A DNA stretch of 64,000 nt from a virus: the IMG/VR virus record IMGVR_UViG_3300046170_000449, positions 1 to 64,000 of that record; one strand, given 5' to 3'. Under the pieces are notes generated by a model, which was given only the letters and a program-made list of their open reading frames with translations, had not been told where the DNA came from and ran no database searches. Position numbers and translations under genes: made by a program. This document shows positions 56,228 through 64,000 of the stretch, in pieces (positions within the stretch are counted from its first letter, which is position 1; every line of letters starts with the position of its first letter).

Positions 56228-57513
56228 AAAAGCTAGCTATTTTTTATCATGTATACCCTGGAACAAACTGGGAAGAAATATTCCAATCCCAGATTGGTGC
56301 TCTATTGGTCTCAGGTTTATTTCATGCAGCTACTCATATCCATCTTGGTATTAATGGTGATAGCGATATTATTCCTAGCTTCTTTGCCGGAAAATATCCT
56401 CAGATTGTTGTCAAAGAAAACGATAACAAGTTTGAAGAGACTGATACCTTAAAGGCTTTGTATGAGTACAGCAAAGAAAACTCTGGTCACTACGTCTTAT
56501 ACATGCATACTAAAGGAGCTTCAAGACAAACCAGATATACAGAAGACTGGCGTCTTTTAATGGAGTACTTTTGTATTCATCAATGGCGACAAGCTACTAA
56601 AGCTTTATCCGAGGGCTACGAAACAGCTGGTGTTAATTGGCAGGAAGATACAAGCATGGGATATCACCCACATTATTCTGGCGGCTTTTGGTGGGCAAAG
56701 TGTTCTTACATTGCAGCGTGTGCTGATGTGAAATATTTACAGCATCCCCTCCGTTTTATGCGAGAGTTTTTTGTTGGTAGTGGAAAGCCTAAAGCTAAAA
56801 ATCTTTGGGAGTCTAATCTAAATAAAAAAGATATTGCCATGCATTATGTCCAACCTTACTCAAAAAAGATATATAGTAGAAACTATCTAAATGATCAACA
56901 ACTAATGAGTGCACCAGCCTGGGAAACCCCGAGTGAAACTATCGTTAAAATCTTAAAAGATTGTGATGTACATGGATTTGAAAGTGAAGGAGGCACTGAC
57001 AAAAATACATTACACAATTTCACGGGCATTTACCATTACCTTCTAGATCAGTATCGCGACAGCAAAGGACGTTTACTTGAGATCGGTGTTCAGCATGGGG
57101 GATCTTCGCTTTGTTGGCATGAGTATTTAAAGGAATTTCATCTTGATCTTGTTGACATTCAAGACATTGTGCCAGATAAAATTTGGCATAACATGGATCC
57201 AGAACGCTATGAATTCTATCTAGCTGATGCCTATACCAAGTCAGCTATCGAAGTGTTCAGTGAATTTAAATACGATGTCATCATTGATGATGGTCCGCAT
57301 TCATTACATACCCAGCAATTCACAGTTGCAAATTACTTCAATCTTCTGAGGCCAGGTGGAGTGTTAATCATTGAAGATATTCAAAACGTTCACCACTTAA
57401 CATTGCTTACCGAAACCTTGGAAGAAAAAGACAGAAAAGGTGTACGAATCTTTGATGTACGTGAAACTAAAGGTAGGTATGATGACTTAATTTGGGCTGT
57501 GGTTAAAGAATAA
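56224..57513 (+). CDS. Fusion of a glycosyltransferase-like domain and a SAM methyltransferase (429 aa)
   Basis: Residues 1-240 resemble the wbbJ/rhamnan-type sugar-transfer domain: Y-M-H-T-K-G-A-S and H-Y-S-G-G-F-W-W-A-K. Residues 255-429 form a class I methyltransferase of the cephalosporin-hydroxylase-like family: L-L-E-I-G-V-Q-H-G-G-S, D-V-I-I-D-D-G-P-H-S and L-R-P-G-G-V-L-I-I-E-D. Thus two enzymatic steps on one chain. The product probably decorates a polysaccharide or virion protein. Two terminators follow. Confidence 0.8.
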   Translation: MKKLAIFYHVYPGTNWEEIFQSQIGALLVSGLFHAATHIHLGINGDSDIIPSFFAGKYPQIVVKENDNKFEETDTLKALYEYSKENSGHYVLYMHTKGASRQTRYTEDWRLLMEYFCIHQWRQATKALSEGYETAGVNWQEDTSMGYHPHYSGGFWWAKCSYIAACADVKYLQHPLRFMREFFVGSGKPKAKNLWESNLNKKDIAMHYVQPYSKKIYSRNYLNDQQLMSAPAWETPSETIVKILKDCDVHGFESEGGTDKNTLHNFTGIYHYLLDQYRDSKGRLLEIGVQHGGSSLCWHEYLKEFHLDLVDIQDIVPDKIWHNMDPERYEFYLADAYTKSAIEVFSEFKYDVIIDDGPHSLHTQQFTVANYFNLLRPGGVLIIEDIQNVHHLTLLTETLEEKDRKGVRIFDVRETKGRYDDLIWAVVKE

Positions 57514-57540
57514 TCTTTGCTAACTAGTTAAACTATTGGT

Positions 57541-57563
57541 AGCCCCAACGTCGACGGGGTTTT
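57541..57563 (+). terminator. First terminator behind the sugar cassette
   Basis: AGCCCC pairs with GGGGTT (one G-U) around a 9-nt loop, followed by TT. Located 28 bases after the last stop; weaker than the next one. Confidence 0.55.
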
Positions 57564-57618
57564 CCATCCTAGTTACAGACACGTCTCGCAAGTTAAACGG
57601 TTACACGGAAGTATCAAG

Positions 57619-57642
57619 GAGCCTTAGTCGGCTCTTTTTTTT
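57619..57642 (+). terminator. Second, strong rho-independent terminator
   Basis: GAGCC-TTAGTC-GGCTC followed by eight T residues (57635-57642). It ends right before the stop of the convergent leftward gene at 57644. The interval 57514-57643 has no gene. Confidence 0.9.
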
Positions 57643-57643
57643 G

Positions 57644-58186
57644 TTAGTTACATCTTAGGCAGGCTTTAATTTGCCAAGCTGCAGTGAAACAATCTTCAAT
57701 AATTTCACCACAGTAATTTTCAATATCAAAAGCATCCATCTTAGACGCTAGTTTAGCTACGTCTTTCGCACACATACCAAAAGCTTCTAAGTTTTCGTAG
57801 TAAGTTATAAGCATGGCAGTACCTTCATATGCTTTAATATGTTGAAACTTTTTACAAGAACCAAGCAAACCTTTACCACACATCGGCATAAGAAAATCAA
57901 GAGACCGTGTAAGTTCCCCGAGTCTGTCAAGTTGTTTCTGGTGTTTTTTATATTGTTCCTTGGTAAATTGGTGAACGCCAAAGAAGTTACCACCTTCAAA
58001 ATTCAAATGTACGAGGTGAGATTGCAAAATCAACTGAGCAGCAAAGCCAGACAACTGGATGAGTTCATTAGCCAGTCTGCTTACGGGTTCCTTTTTACTT
58101 TGGGGTTGTGGTTGATAGGATACTTTTTCTGGCTGCCTTTCAGGAGCGGATTGCGTTGGTTCAACAGGAGCAGCAGTAAAGACCAT
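57644..58186 (-). CDS. Dps-like ferritin-fold protein (180 aa)
   Basis: After a Pro/Gln-rich N-terminal tail (1-35), the helical body carries the Dps ferroxidase residues H60, H72, D87 and E91. Their spacing (12, 15 and 4 residues) is the same as in Dps (H31, H43, D58, E62), within the expected N-F-F-G-V-H and L-D-R-L-G-E-L contexts. Dps proteins store iron, detoxify peroxide and may bind DNA. The five Cys in the C-terminal half are unusual. The match is local and a non-enzymatic derivative is possible. Confidence 0.65.
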   Translation of the reverse strand: MVFTAAPVEPTQSAPERQPEKVSYQPQPQSKKEPVSRLANELIQLSGFAAQLILQSHLVHLNFEGGNFFGVHQFTKEQYKKHQKQLDRLGELTRSLDFLMPMCGKGLLGSCKKFQHIKAYEGTAMLITYYENLEAFGMCAKDVAKLASKMDAFDIENYCGEIIEDCFTAAWQIKACLRCN

Positions 58187-58243
58187 TTTCTTATTTATTT
58201 GTTATTCTTTATTCTAAACTAGAATTATATCTGATAAAAAACA

Positions 58244-58351
58244 ATGTCACATGTGTGGTACGGCAATACGATTATTCCTTTTCGTTATATTGTTAATCCA
58301 ATTAATGCAAACATCGAACCATCAGCTGATTGGGAAGAAGTTACAAGATAA
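58244..58351 (+). CDS. Tiny hypothetical protein (35 aa)
   Basis: ATG at 58244, TAA at 58349-58351, directly followed by the ATG of the membrane protein at 58352. Aromatic N-terminal half and an acidic end. Function unknown. Confidence 0.5.
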   Translation: MSHVWYGNTIIPFRYIVNPINANIEPSADWEEVTR

Positions 58352-58576
58352 ATGCATCTATCACAGAAAGAAAAAGTGTTAATTAGCTTTCTGGGTATTA
58401 TTTTTTCAGCCCAGATCATTCTCTACGGGATTGGTCTGGCTTATTGCATGCGTACTGGTGGATTAAATGCATGTCCTGATATCGGAAAAAGAGGAGAGAT
58501 AATGTTTGCAGGAATGACCGCTACAGTATTAGCATTAATAACAAACATTGGCACTGGTGGACAAACACCAAAGTAA
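58352..58576 (+). CDS. Two-helix membrane protein, holin-like (74 aa)
   Basis: Two hydrophobic segments (about residues 9-31 and 50-66) are separated by a short loop containing Cys, Gly and charged residues; the N-terminus is short and charged. This topology and size fit class II holins. It lies away from the endolysin genes, so a lysis role is not certain. It abuts the preceding stop. Confidence 0.65.
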   Translation: MHLSQKEKVLISFLGIIFSAQIILYGIGLAYCMRTGGLNACPDIGKRGEIMFAGMTATVLALITNIGTGGQTPK

Positions 58577-58580
58577 ACTA

Positions 58581-58727
58581 ATGGACAAACATACAAAAGA
58601 AAATTGGGCAAAAGTAAAGGCGGCCTTGAAGACCGCCAATAAAACAGACACTTACTTTTATAAACGTGCTGTAGTTATTTGTGAAGGAGGATTAGATCCT
58701 TTAGAAAAAAGAACTAAGATCATTTAA
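58581..58727 (+). CDS. Small basic hypothetical protein (48 aa)
   Basis: ATG at 58581, TAA at 58725-58727. Helical and basic. Its last 27 bases overlap the convergent gene at 58701. Function unknown. Confidence 0.55.
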   Translation: MDKHTKENWAKVKAALKTANKTDTYFYKRAVVICEGGLDPLEKRTKII

Positions 58728-58913
58728 GATTTGTTGTTCACTAGCGTGCCAGTCTTGTTGATTCTTAATGGCTTGTTTAAACGCCTGGTAAATTTCTCCA
58801 CCAGTCAAACCTTCTTTGTTCTTTGAACGTTCAACAAACGTACAAATAGTATCTTCAAAACATTCAATACAACTTTTGTATTGGTGTTCGAAGTTATTGG
58901 AGGTTGTAGTCAT
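58701..58913 (-). CDS. Small acidic hypothetical protein (70 aa)
   Basis: Helical, with three Cys in the first half (C-I-E-C-F-E-D-T-I-C) and an acidic end. Its ATG overlaps the stop of the preceding gene (TGATG at 58911-58915). Part of a run of small early-type genes. Function unknown. Confidence 0.6.
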   Translation of the reverse strand: MTTTSNNFEHQYKSCIECFEDTICTFVERSKNKEGLTGGEIYQAFKQAIKNQQDWHASEQQILNDLSSFF

Positions 58914-59215
58914 CAGTCGTGGAGATTAGGTACGAAGGGTTGAGTGCAGGTTTCATCTTTGCAAGGTTCTTCTGGCAAAGGTAATGTTTCTAGCTGGCGC
59001 AGATCAGTCTGTTCAATAAATTTTTTGATGGCTTGCTGCTGCTCAAACCACATGGCCTTGCAGTAAGGGCCAGCTTCTTCCATACAAAACTCTTGCCAAA
59101 GACCTGTATACAAACCATTGGTACGACCTGAGTAGTCATACATGTGATCCATAAAGACAGTTCGTTGGTTTTGTTCATGGATGTTCCAAGTAGCCAGGTA
59201 TTTTTCTTCAGACAT
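58913..59215 (-). CDS. Small hypothetical protein (100 aa)
   Basis: Aromatic-rich and acidic with several Met and Cys residues and a C-terminal C-x-x-x-x-C pair near residue 85. No membrane segment. Overlaps the upstream gene by eight bases and the downstream gene by TGATG. Function unknown. Confidence 0.6.
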   Translation of the reverse strand: MSEEKYLATWNIHEQNQRTVFMDHMYDYSGRTNGLYTGLWQEFCMEEAGPYCKAMWFEQQQAIKKFIEQTDLRQLETLPLPEEPCKDETCTQPFVPNLHD

Positions 59216-59408
59216 TTGAATCAGATAGAGTAACGTTTTCTATTGTAGAGAAGATGCCTTCGATTTCATCCTCTCGAAACTCTTTTAAGATTTCATGCAG
59301 ATCCGTTTGAAGTAAGTCTGCATACTCTTCTGGTGTACGACCTTTGAAAGGGTTGTACTTACACTCGAAGTCTAAAGAAAATCGAACGTTAACAATGGGG
59401 TTGGTCAC
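59208..59408 (-). CDS. Small acidic hypothetical protein (66 aa)
   Basis: Beta-strand-like start (N-V-R-F-S-L-D-F) and an acidic helix (about 27-52). Overlaps the next gene. Function unknown. Confidence 0.55.
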   Translation of the reverse strand: MTNPIVNVRFSLDFECKYNPFKGRTPEEYADLLQTDLHEILKEFREDEIEGIFSTIENVTLSDSNV

Positions 59409-59439
59409 AGGTAGTTAAAAAGACTTTTAGATTATAGGC

Positions 59440-59709
59440 TTAATCAATCAAACGTTCAAGCGAATGGATCTTTGCATTTTGATATTCGCCTAACTTAGCT
59501 TGAATGATGTTGGCATAGTTAATAGCAGCTTCTACAATTTCCTCAGCATCTAATGAAGCTGAGATATTTGCATTAGCTAGCAAGCCAGCAACTAACGTTG
59601 TGACTTGCCACTCTTGTTTGGAACCGACTAAAGCAGGAAGAGGAGTACCACCTTGGGTTAGATTATCGAGAATGTAATAGATGTGTTGTTCGTAATCTTT
59701 GGACGTCAT
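59440..59709 (-). CDS. Small helical protein (89 aa)
   Basis: Mostly alpha-helical with an Ala-rich amphipathic core (about 35-75). No membrane segment and no motif. Part of the leftward early gene run. Function unknown. Confidence 0.55.
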   Translation of the reverse strand: MTSKDYEQHIYYILDNLTQGGTPLPALVGSKQEWQVTTLVAGLLANANISASLDAEEIVEAAINYANIIQAKLGEYQNAKIHSLERLID

Positions 59710-59733
59710 GATGATACCCTTTTCTTTACTTTA

Positions 59734-60039
59734 TCATCCTTCGACAAAGAACCAGTATGCACGAGATGCATTCTTGTGATAACGTTTCGCATTAATTAAT
59801 TTAATACGACGCTCTTGCAAGTGTTGGATTTTGTTTTGATTGTAAGGTACCTCTTGATCTTCTTCAAGAGTTAACTCAGCATTCAATACATCCATCTGTA
59901 GTTCGATATCTTCTACTGCATGTTCATGACACTGTTGTTTAATTTCAGCATCTTCTTTGCTAGTAGGAATTTCTAATGTTGCATAAAAGTTTTTCTGTAA
60001 AGAAGGATGGAACTTATTCCAAGAATTAGTCTTTGTCAT
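59734..60039 (-). CDS. Small helical hypothetical protein (101 aa)
   Basis: ATG 60039 is preferred, as it overlaps the preceding gene's stop by only 14 bases; the longer ORF start at 60192 would overlap by 167 bases and adds a non-descript segment. Glu-rich helix and basic C-terminal helix, ending in aromatic residues. Function unknown. Confidence 0.55.
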   Translation of the reverse strand: MTKTNSWNKFHPSLQKNFYATLEIPTSKEDAEIKQQCHEHAVEDIELQMDVLNAELTLEEDQEVPYNQNKIQHLQERRIKLINAKRYHKNASRAYWFFVEG

Positions 60040-60670
60040 TAAGGATTCTTTTGGTTCTGATTTGATAGTTTTGTTTGACTGAGACCCCAGGGGGTAATTG
60101 TTTCCCATGGGTGTGACTTTCAAGGATGGACTCGACATTCGGTATACATCGATATTTGGTTTTTTCATCTTTCCGTAAGATTGTACTGCCATCAGATGAT
60201 CTACAAATAGTAGTGGTTGTGATCTCTTCTACGATACTGTATTCAGATTGTTCTTGTGCAGACCAATCTTCAATAGAAGAACTTACTTTAACAGTAGGTT
60301 GCGCATTGGGAATCACATGGTAGACGTATTTGTTACCAGTGAGTTTGTTTCCATCAGCGAAACCTCTTCGTCTAACTTCTGACAAAATAGATTTGAGTGC
60401 TGCAATCTCTGCTTTGTGGTGTTTCAAAGCAGCATCAAGAAGTTTCTTTTCTTCTTGTCCTACCTCAATTAGTTTTTCATGCTTAGTAATGTGGTAGTGA
60501 ATCCCATCTAATTTAGTAGAACGTAGATGAGCACACGCTTCAAGCTCGGCTAGGGCTAGCTCTTGCGACTCTTGTGTTAGTAGTGAAAGACTACTAGTAA
60601 GAGCTGAGTAATGCTTGTATAGCTCAAAGGTGTTGAGCTTATCAAGTTTGGTGTGAGTGATTTGAGTCAT
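60026..60670 (-). CDS. Gp157-like coiled-coil protein (214 aa)
   Basis: Residues 1-100 form long charged helices (L-D-K-L-N-T-F, then K-K-L-L-D-A-A-L-K-H-H-K-A-E-I-A-A-L-K) resembling siphovirus Gp157 or Gam-like proteins; residues 110-214 are beta-rich and include P-P-G-V-x-V-K-Q near the end, as in such proteins. ATG at 60670 overlaps the stop of the small upstream gene. It may protect or organise DNA ends in early infection. Moderate confidence in family. Confidence 0.5.
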   Translation of the reverse strand: MTQITHTKLDKLNTFELYKHYSALTSSLSLLTQESQELALAELEACAHLRSTKLDGIHYHITKHEKLIEVGQEEKKLLDAALKHHKAEIAALKSILSEVRRRGFADGNKLTGNKYVYHVIPNAQPTVKVSSSIEDWSAQEQSEYSIVEEITTTTICRSSDGSTILRKDEKTKYRCIPNVESILESHTHGKQLPPGVSVKQNYQIRTKRILNDKD

Positions 60671-60780
60671 CAAAATAAAGAGGTAACGTAGTTCATAGCC
60701 ATAGCAACACCAAAGGCTACTAGACCAGAGACAACTTCAGCTACAAAGTTGCCAGTAATAGATGCAAAGAAAGAGAACAT
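60670..60780 (-). CDS. Tiny membrane protein (36 aa)
   Basis: ATG at 60780, TGA at 60672-60670 (overlapping the next ATG). One hydrophobic helix covers most of the protein (V-V-S-G-L-V-A-F-G-V-A-M-A-M), no strong charge. Function unknown; could insert in the inner membrane. Confidence 0.5.
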   Translation of the reverse strand: MFSFFASITGNFVAEVVSGLVAFGVAMAMNYVTSLF

Positions 60781-60787
60781 GAGTTAG

Positions 60788-61726
60788 TTACTTGGTTTTG
60801 AATGCGTGTGAGATGTGGCCGAGAGCTGTAAGAGGGAATGGAACAAAGCTATTACCCAGCATGTTGTCCAACAGATTCCATGCATCTTGTTGGGTATAGG
60901 TGGTGTCCTTGTTATAGAGACGCCACTTATCTAGTGTAGCCATTTGACCAGCTCTTGTGTAGATCACTTGGAAATGACCGTACTGTTCGTTGGCACCAGG
61001 TGGTGTGTAGTGCCAAGCCGTTGTGTTAGATGCAACGTTACCTCTGGACGCTTCGATCAATTCACTGCGCTTCACACAGTATTCACGAAACTTTCTGTGA
61101 TAAGCAATGTGCTTACAGATGGGCTGGTACCCTGGGATCTCTTTTCTAATCTCAGCTAGATGCTGTGACTGTTGTTGGAATGAACCACAGTTGCAATAAG
61201 GAAGAGTCTTTTCAGCTACATCTTCTTCTGCTGGTAGCTCTTCTTCAGTACCAATTGTAACCTCCTTCTGGCCTTTGACTCGGCCATCAGGAGAAACTAT
61301 GTAGCCTAAGTTGTATTCGTTTAATACATTTGTAATCTTTTCTTCGGAATCTAACAAGGAAAACTTGTCAGCCCATCGGTACTGTGCTTGAGTTTGAAAC
61401 AAACGTTCCGCTCCCTTTTGGGAATACAACCAACCTTTGAACAGAATATAGCAATTGTTTCTCCAGATGCTAGGCCCACGATAGTTAGGACCAAGGTAAG
61501 AGAAAAAGTCTGGAACACGAGACGTAAACTCTTGGAAGGCATTACGAATCAAAGCAGCATTGTACTTTTGACTTGACCCATCATGTCGCACGACAAGAAT
61601 GTTATCGTGTTGTTTGTGGATGCTTGCGATTTCAGTGTCATCAAACTCAGGAAAAGCACGCCTTATGTTTGATACAGAATAGATTAGTGCTTGTGCACTG
61701 TTCTTTTCAAGTAGTTGATTAGTCAT
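60788..61726 (-). CDS. SWIM zinc-finger protein (312 aa)
   Basis: C178-N-C180-G-S-F followed after 23 residues by C204-K-H206 is a SWIM finger (CxC...CxH), which binds zinc and often DNA or proteins. N- and C-terminal parts have no clear family. Its position near polymerase and early genes suggests a role in replication or host takeover. Promoter or start lies in the 26-base gap to the divergent gene at 61753. Confidence 0.75.
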   Translation of the reverse strand: MTNQLLEKNSAQALIYSVSNIRRAFPEFDDTEIASIHKQHDNILVVRHDGSSQKYNAALIRNAFQEFTSRVPDFFSYLGPNYRGPSIWRNNCYILFKGWLYSQKGAERLFQTQAQYRWADKFSLLDSEEKITNVLNEYNLGYIVSPDGRVKGQKEVTIGTEEELPAEEDVAEKTLPYCNCGSFQQQSQHLAEIRKEIPGYQPICKHIAYHRKFREYCVKRSELIEASRGNVASNTTAWHYTPPGANEQYGHFQVIYTRAGQMATLDKWRLYNKDTTYTQQDAWNLLDNMLGNSFVPFPLTALGHISHAFKTK

Positions 61727-61752
61727 GTAGAATAAAATTAAAATTTGAACAA

Positions 61753-61968
61753 ATGCTCAACTTCAAAGAATCACCCGAAGAAGAGTTTTGGAAAATAAAG
61801 ATGAAGCGTTACATTGATGAATGCCATTCAAAGAGTGAGTTGAAACAAATAGCAGCAATGCTTGTGGACATTGCTGCTACAAGACAGTGTGTTATCAAAG
61901 GCCTAGTTAAAGATACCCTTGATAACATGCACTCGCATTTAAATTACAGACGTGAGTCTGCACCATAG
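61753..61968 (+). CDS. Small helical protein (71 aa)
   Basis: Charged helical protein with E-E-F-W-x-x-K and R-Q-C-V-I-K-G-L-V-K-D-T-L-D-N stretches that, from memory, recur in cyanophage small proteins. A rightward gene between two leftward genes; its end overlaps the end of the next gene by 25 bases. Function unknown. Confidence 0.6.
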   Translation: MLNFKESPEEEFWKIKMKRYIDECHSKSELKQIAAMLVDIAATRQCVIKGLVKDTLDNMHSHLNYRRESAP

Positions 61969-62939
61969 CTGTCTTTGCTTGCGGCTGGTAGTGCAGTGAC
62001 TACTTCCGCTTCAATTGTACGGGACTGAGGAAGGATTAAAACTCCTTCTTGGATTCCGTACGAACCACCAAGGCGACTAGCATCCTGCCTGGAATGCTGG
62101 TTGATGTAATCGCTGTACATCTCTTGGTATTTCCAGGTTGATTCACGATCTTCATCGGGGATTGAAAGATTACCAAGTGAGGTGAGTGCTGAGTCATTGT
62201 CTGAGTAATCAGGAATGTCAAAGGACTCAACAGCGCAGATCTCTACGTTGTTACTGCCTCTCATGTCACTAGTTAACGTAGGACAAAAGATTGTAGTAGC
62301 AAAGAACTGTTCGTTGTACTGCATAGGCACTTCAGTATCAAGTGCTTTAGATAAACACTTAGACATTTCTTTTTCAAAGAGGCGAATCTTCTCTGAAATA
62401 TCAGTGCCATTTAATCCTTTCAAGGTAAGAACAATAGGAATCTTGTGAGCCCTTTTGTTTTCCTTTGTCAGGATATAAATGAGGTACTTAGTACGTACAC
62501 TGTACTTACGTTTGTACATCTCATTCTTGCTAGCTGCAAGATCAGCAGCTGCTTTGTCTGCTTCAAACAGTTCTTTAACTGAATCGTTTTCAAAGGTACC
62601 GATGATTTGACGCATACCAAATTGCTGTTCAACCATAAGAGGTGAACGCAATAAGACTTGAACACGTGGAGTTTGGAAGTTTAAACCAAGTTCTTTTGAT
62701 GTGTTCGGTGGCATTCCAAAGGTTTGTTCGTAGTCAAAGATGACTGAACCCTTATCAAAATCAGATTCAAATGCAGTCCAGCCACAGTTCTCTAACTCTG
62801 ATTTACGAATAAACCAACCACGTTTCTTTGATTTGTTTAGGGGTTGGATCGTAACGAGTGGTTGATAGCCACTAACAAATCGTTTGTCATTGAATAGAGC
62901 AAAGCTATCCAACGAACGTTTAGCAAGAGCTGTTGACAT
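61944..62939 (-). CDS. Hypothetical replication-region protein (331 aa)
   Basis: ATG 62939 (start M-S-T-A-L-A-K-R-S-L) is preferred over the longer ORF from 63011, which would overlap the polymerase gene end. Mixed alpha/beta with a W-F-I-R-K-S-E-L-E-N-C-G-W stretch and an acidic C-terminal part. It follows the DNA polymerase gene directly. It may be a DUF5895-type or single-strand-binding protein; I cannot confirm either. Confidence 0.6.
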   Translation of the reverse strand: MSTALAKRSLDSFALFNDKRFVSGYQPLVTIQPLNKSKKRGWFIRKSELENCGWTAFESDFDKGSVIFDYEQTFGMPPNTSKELGLNFQTPRVQVLLRSPLMVEQQFGMRQIIGTFENDSVKELFEADKAAADLAASKNEMYKRKYSVRTKYLIYILTKENKRAHKIPIVLTLKGLNGTDISEKIRLFEKEMSKCLSKALDTEVPMQYNEQFFATTIFCPTLTSDMRGSNNVEICAVESFDIPDYSDNDSALTSLGNLSIPDEDRESTWKYQEMYSDYINQHSRQDASRLGGSYGIQEGVLILPQSRTIEAEVVTALPAASKDSYGADSRL

Positions 62940-62997
62940 AGTAAAGGGGTGAGAAAGTAAACAAGCAAGGGACTTACACCGAATGGATGCCCTTGCC

Positions 62998-64000
62998 TTA
63001 GTGCGTATCATACCAGCTGTGGCCTGTCTTTACGTCGCCTTCGATCTTACATAAGAAGTCAAAACCTTCTCCGGCCATTACGTAAGAATTTAATATGTAT
63101 GGAATTAAGTCTTGCTCTATCCCTGGGCGACAAGACATTTGAATTTCATCATGGATAAAAGCATGCTGTACCCAATCCTTATCATAAACATAGCCCGCAT
63201 CATTTAATTCTTCATGGATATTAATAACTACTTGTTTCATTATTACTGCACCTGCAGCTTGTAACAAAACATTTAATGCTTTAAATTCAGAACGGCAATA
63301 AAGCGGTCTCTTATCAAGGCCAATGAGAAAACCTCGTGAGCCAAGAGTCGCTGCAAGTTGGCGTTTAAGTTCTTGTAATGCTGGTATTCCTTCAAGGAAT
63401 GAATTGATTGCTGTTCTTCCAAAACTTCTAAGTTTGTCTGGATCTTTTTCATTTGGATTAACAATGCCACCCGCTTTAAGAAAGCCAGCACCATAAAGAA
63501 CAGCATAAAGAAGACGCTTACTGATGTCTCTTGTACCCACTCCAAACATCTTTTGGTTATAGGTATGGATGTCTTGCGTGTCATCGATAACAACATTTCC
63601 ATACTCACCATCATCCCATAAAGCTAAATAACCTGCCAAACACCTTAACTCCAATGCTTTTGCATCCGAACCAATTAAGATCCAATCATTGGGAGCATGA
63701 AATAATTCTCTACATTCTTTACCATAAGGTGAATAAACAGCAGGTACTTGAGCCATGTTGGGATTACGATGACTAGCTCTGCCTGTGATACAACCATTAG
63801 TAATTAAATCTCCATGCATAACACTGTCTTCGTCTACTAGTTTCAACCAAGCATTGTTACCTTCTTTCATTTGGCCCAGGCGTTTCTTTAACAACATGTA
63901 CCTGGACAAAGGCTTAGCTTCAGGGTATGAAAGTTGAGCAAGGACTTCATCATTCAAGATTGCATTACCTTTATCTGTTACGTCTTTAGGTATCCATTTA
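62998..64000 (-). CDS. Family A DNA polymerase, C-terminal part (cut by window edge)
   Basis: Replicative polymerase of the T7/Pol I type. Motif A: G-S-D-A-K-A-L-E-L-R; motif B: R-D-I-S-K-R-L-L-Y-A-V-L-Y-G; motif C: H-D-E-I-Q. The frame is open up to the window edge (position 64000), so the 5' part and any exonuclease domain lie outside. The TTG-initiated ORF starting at 63957 is only an internal codon. Motif A has Ala-Lys-Ala where Tyr-Ser-Gln is common. Confidence 0.93.
   Translation of the reverse strand, partial: KWIPKDVTDKGNAILNDEVLAQLSYPEAKPLSRYMLLKKRLGQMKEGNNAWLKLVDEDSVMHGDLITNGCITGRASHRNPNMAQVPAVYSPYGKECRELFHAPNDWILIGSDAKALELRCLAGYLALWDDGEYGNVVIDDTQDIHTYNQKMFGVGTRDISKRLLYAVLYGAGFLKAGGIVNPNEKDPDKLRSFGRTAINSFLEGIPALQELKRQLAATLGSRGFLIGLDKRPLYCRSEFKALNVLLQAAGAVIMKQVVINIHEELNDAGYVYDKDWVQHAFIHDEIQMSCRPGIEQDLIPYILNSYVMAGEGFDFLCKIEGDVKTGHSWYDTH

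Noticed and set aside
63957-63957. TTG at 63957 as the start of the DNA polymerase
   Set aside because: The same frame is open up to the window edge with polymerase-like sequence, so the gene starts outside the window.
1-64000. tRNA genes, CRISPR arrays and insertion sequences
   Set aside because: I found no cloverleaf with a typical T-arm sequence, no regular spaced direct repeats and no transposase or terminal repeats. A tRNA scan could still find a weak candidate.

Overview
The window reads as about 64 kb of one tailed double-stranded DNA phage of a marine picocyanobacterium (Synechococcus or Prochlorococcus type). The phage call rests on a large terminase, portal, scaffold-like protein, capsid protein, tail fibres, two endolysins, a family A DNA polymerase and a primase-helicase. 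The cyanobacterial host is inferred from a high-light-inducible protein gene and from many small proteins of the kind typical of cyanophages. I see no tail sheath or tape-measure gene, and there is a long run of glycine/alanine-rich proteins that look like internal or ejection proteins. A short-tailed, podovirus-like particle is therefore the best guess, but it is inference. The DNA polymerase gene runs off the right edge, so the genome continues there.

Layout. Positions 1-790 are mostly non-coding with one leftward small gene. Positions 791-9900 hold a rightward cassette of virion or ejection-type proteins. Positions 9937-12992 carry packaging genes (probable small terminase, large terminase, AbrB-like protein). 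Positions 13013-15909 are a run of very small genes interrupted by an endonuclease VII-like homing endonuclease. Positions 15909-27755 hold portal, scaffold, capsid and other virion proteins. Positions 27758-28911 carry a degenerate integrase-like gene, a convergent small DNA-binding-like gene and an HNH endonuclease. Positions 28915-33712 hold a 1050-residue protein, small basic proteins and a GH24 lysozyme. Positions 33713-37942 are a leftward accessory operon (hli, DUF3310, dCTP deaminase, Dam-like protein, HTH regulator). Positions 37952-44655 hold tail fibres, a receptor-binding protein and a GH19 lysozyme. Positions 44642-64000 are mainly leftward early and replication genes, interrupted by a rightward sugar-transfer and methylation cassette (54346-57513).

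The strongest new-looking signal is at 14366-14680. A DUF5872-like gene lying directly behind a homing endonuclease is interrupted by 24 nt. The gap begins with UAG, contains a 5-bp hairpin with a GUAA loop and two further in-frame stops, and is bounded by identical serine codons (TCG). The downstream 62 codons have no standard start codon yet restore the conserved family motif exactly. This is the architecture of translational bypassing known from T4 gene 60 and its linked endonuclease MobA.

Two further recoding candidates occur. One is a textbook U UUA AAC slippery site at 34713-34719 that would fuse a 120-residue protein to a DUF3310 domain. The other is a small leftward gene (45796-45944) whose frame is broken at seven A residues. 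Also notable are a long out-of-frame overlap between portal and scaffold, a Dps-like protein with exact ferroxidase residue spacing, and a start codon buried in an 18-bp hairpin after the capsid genes.
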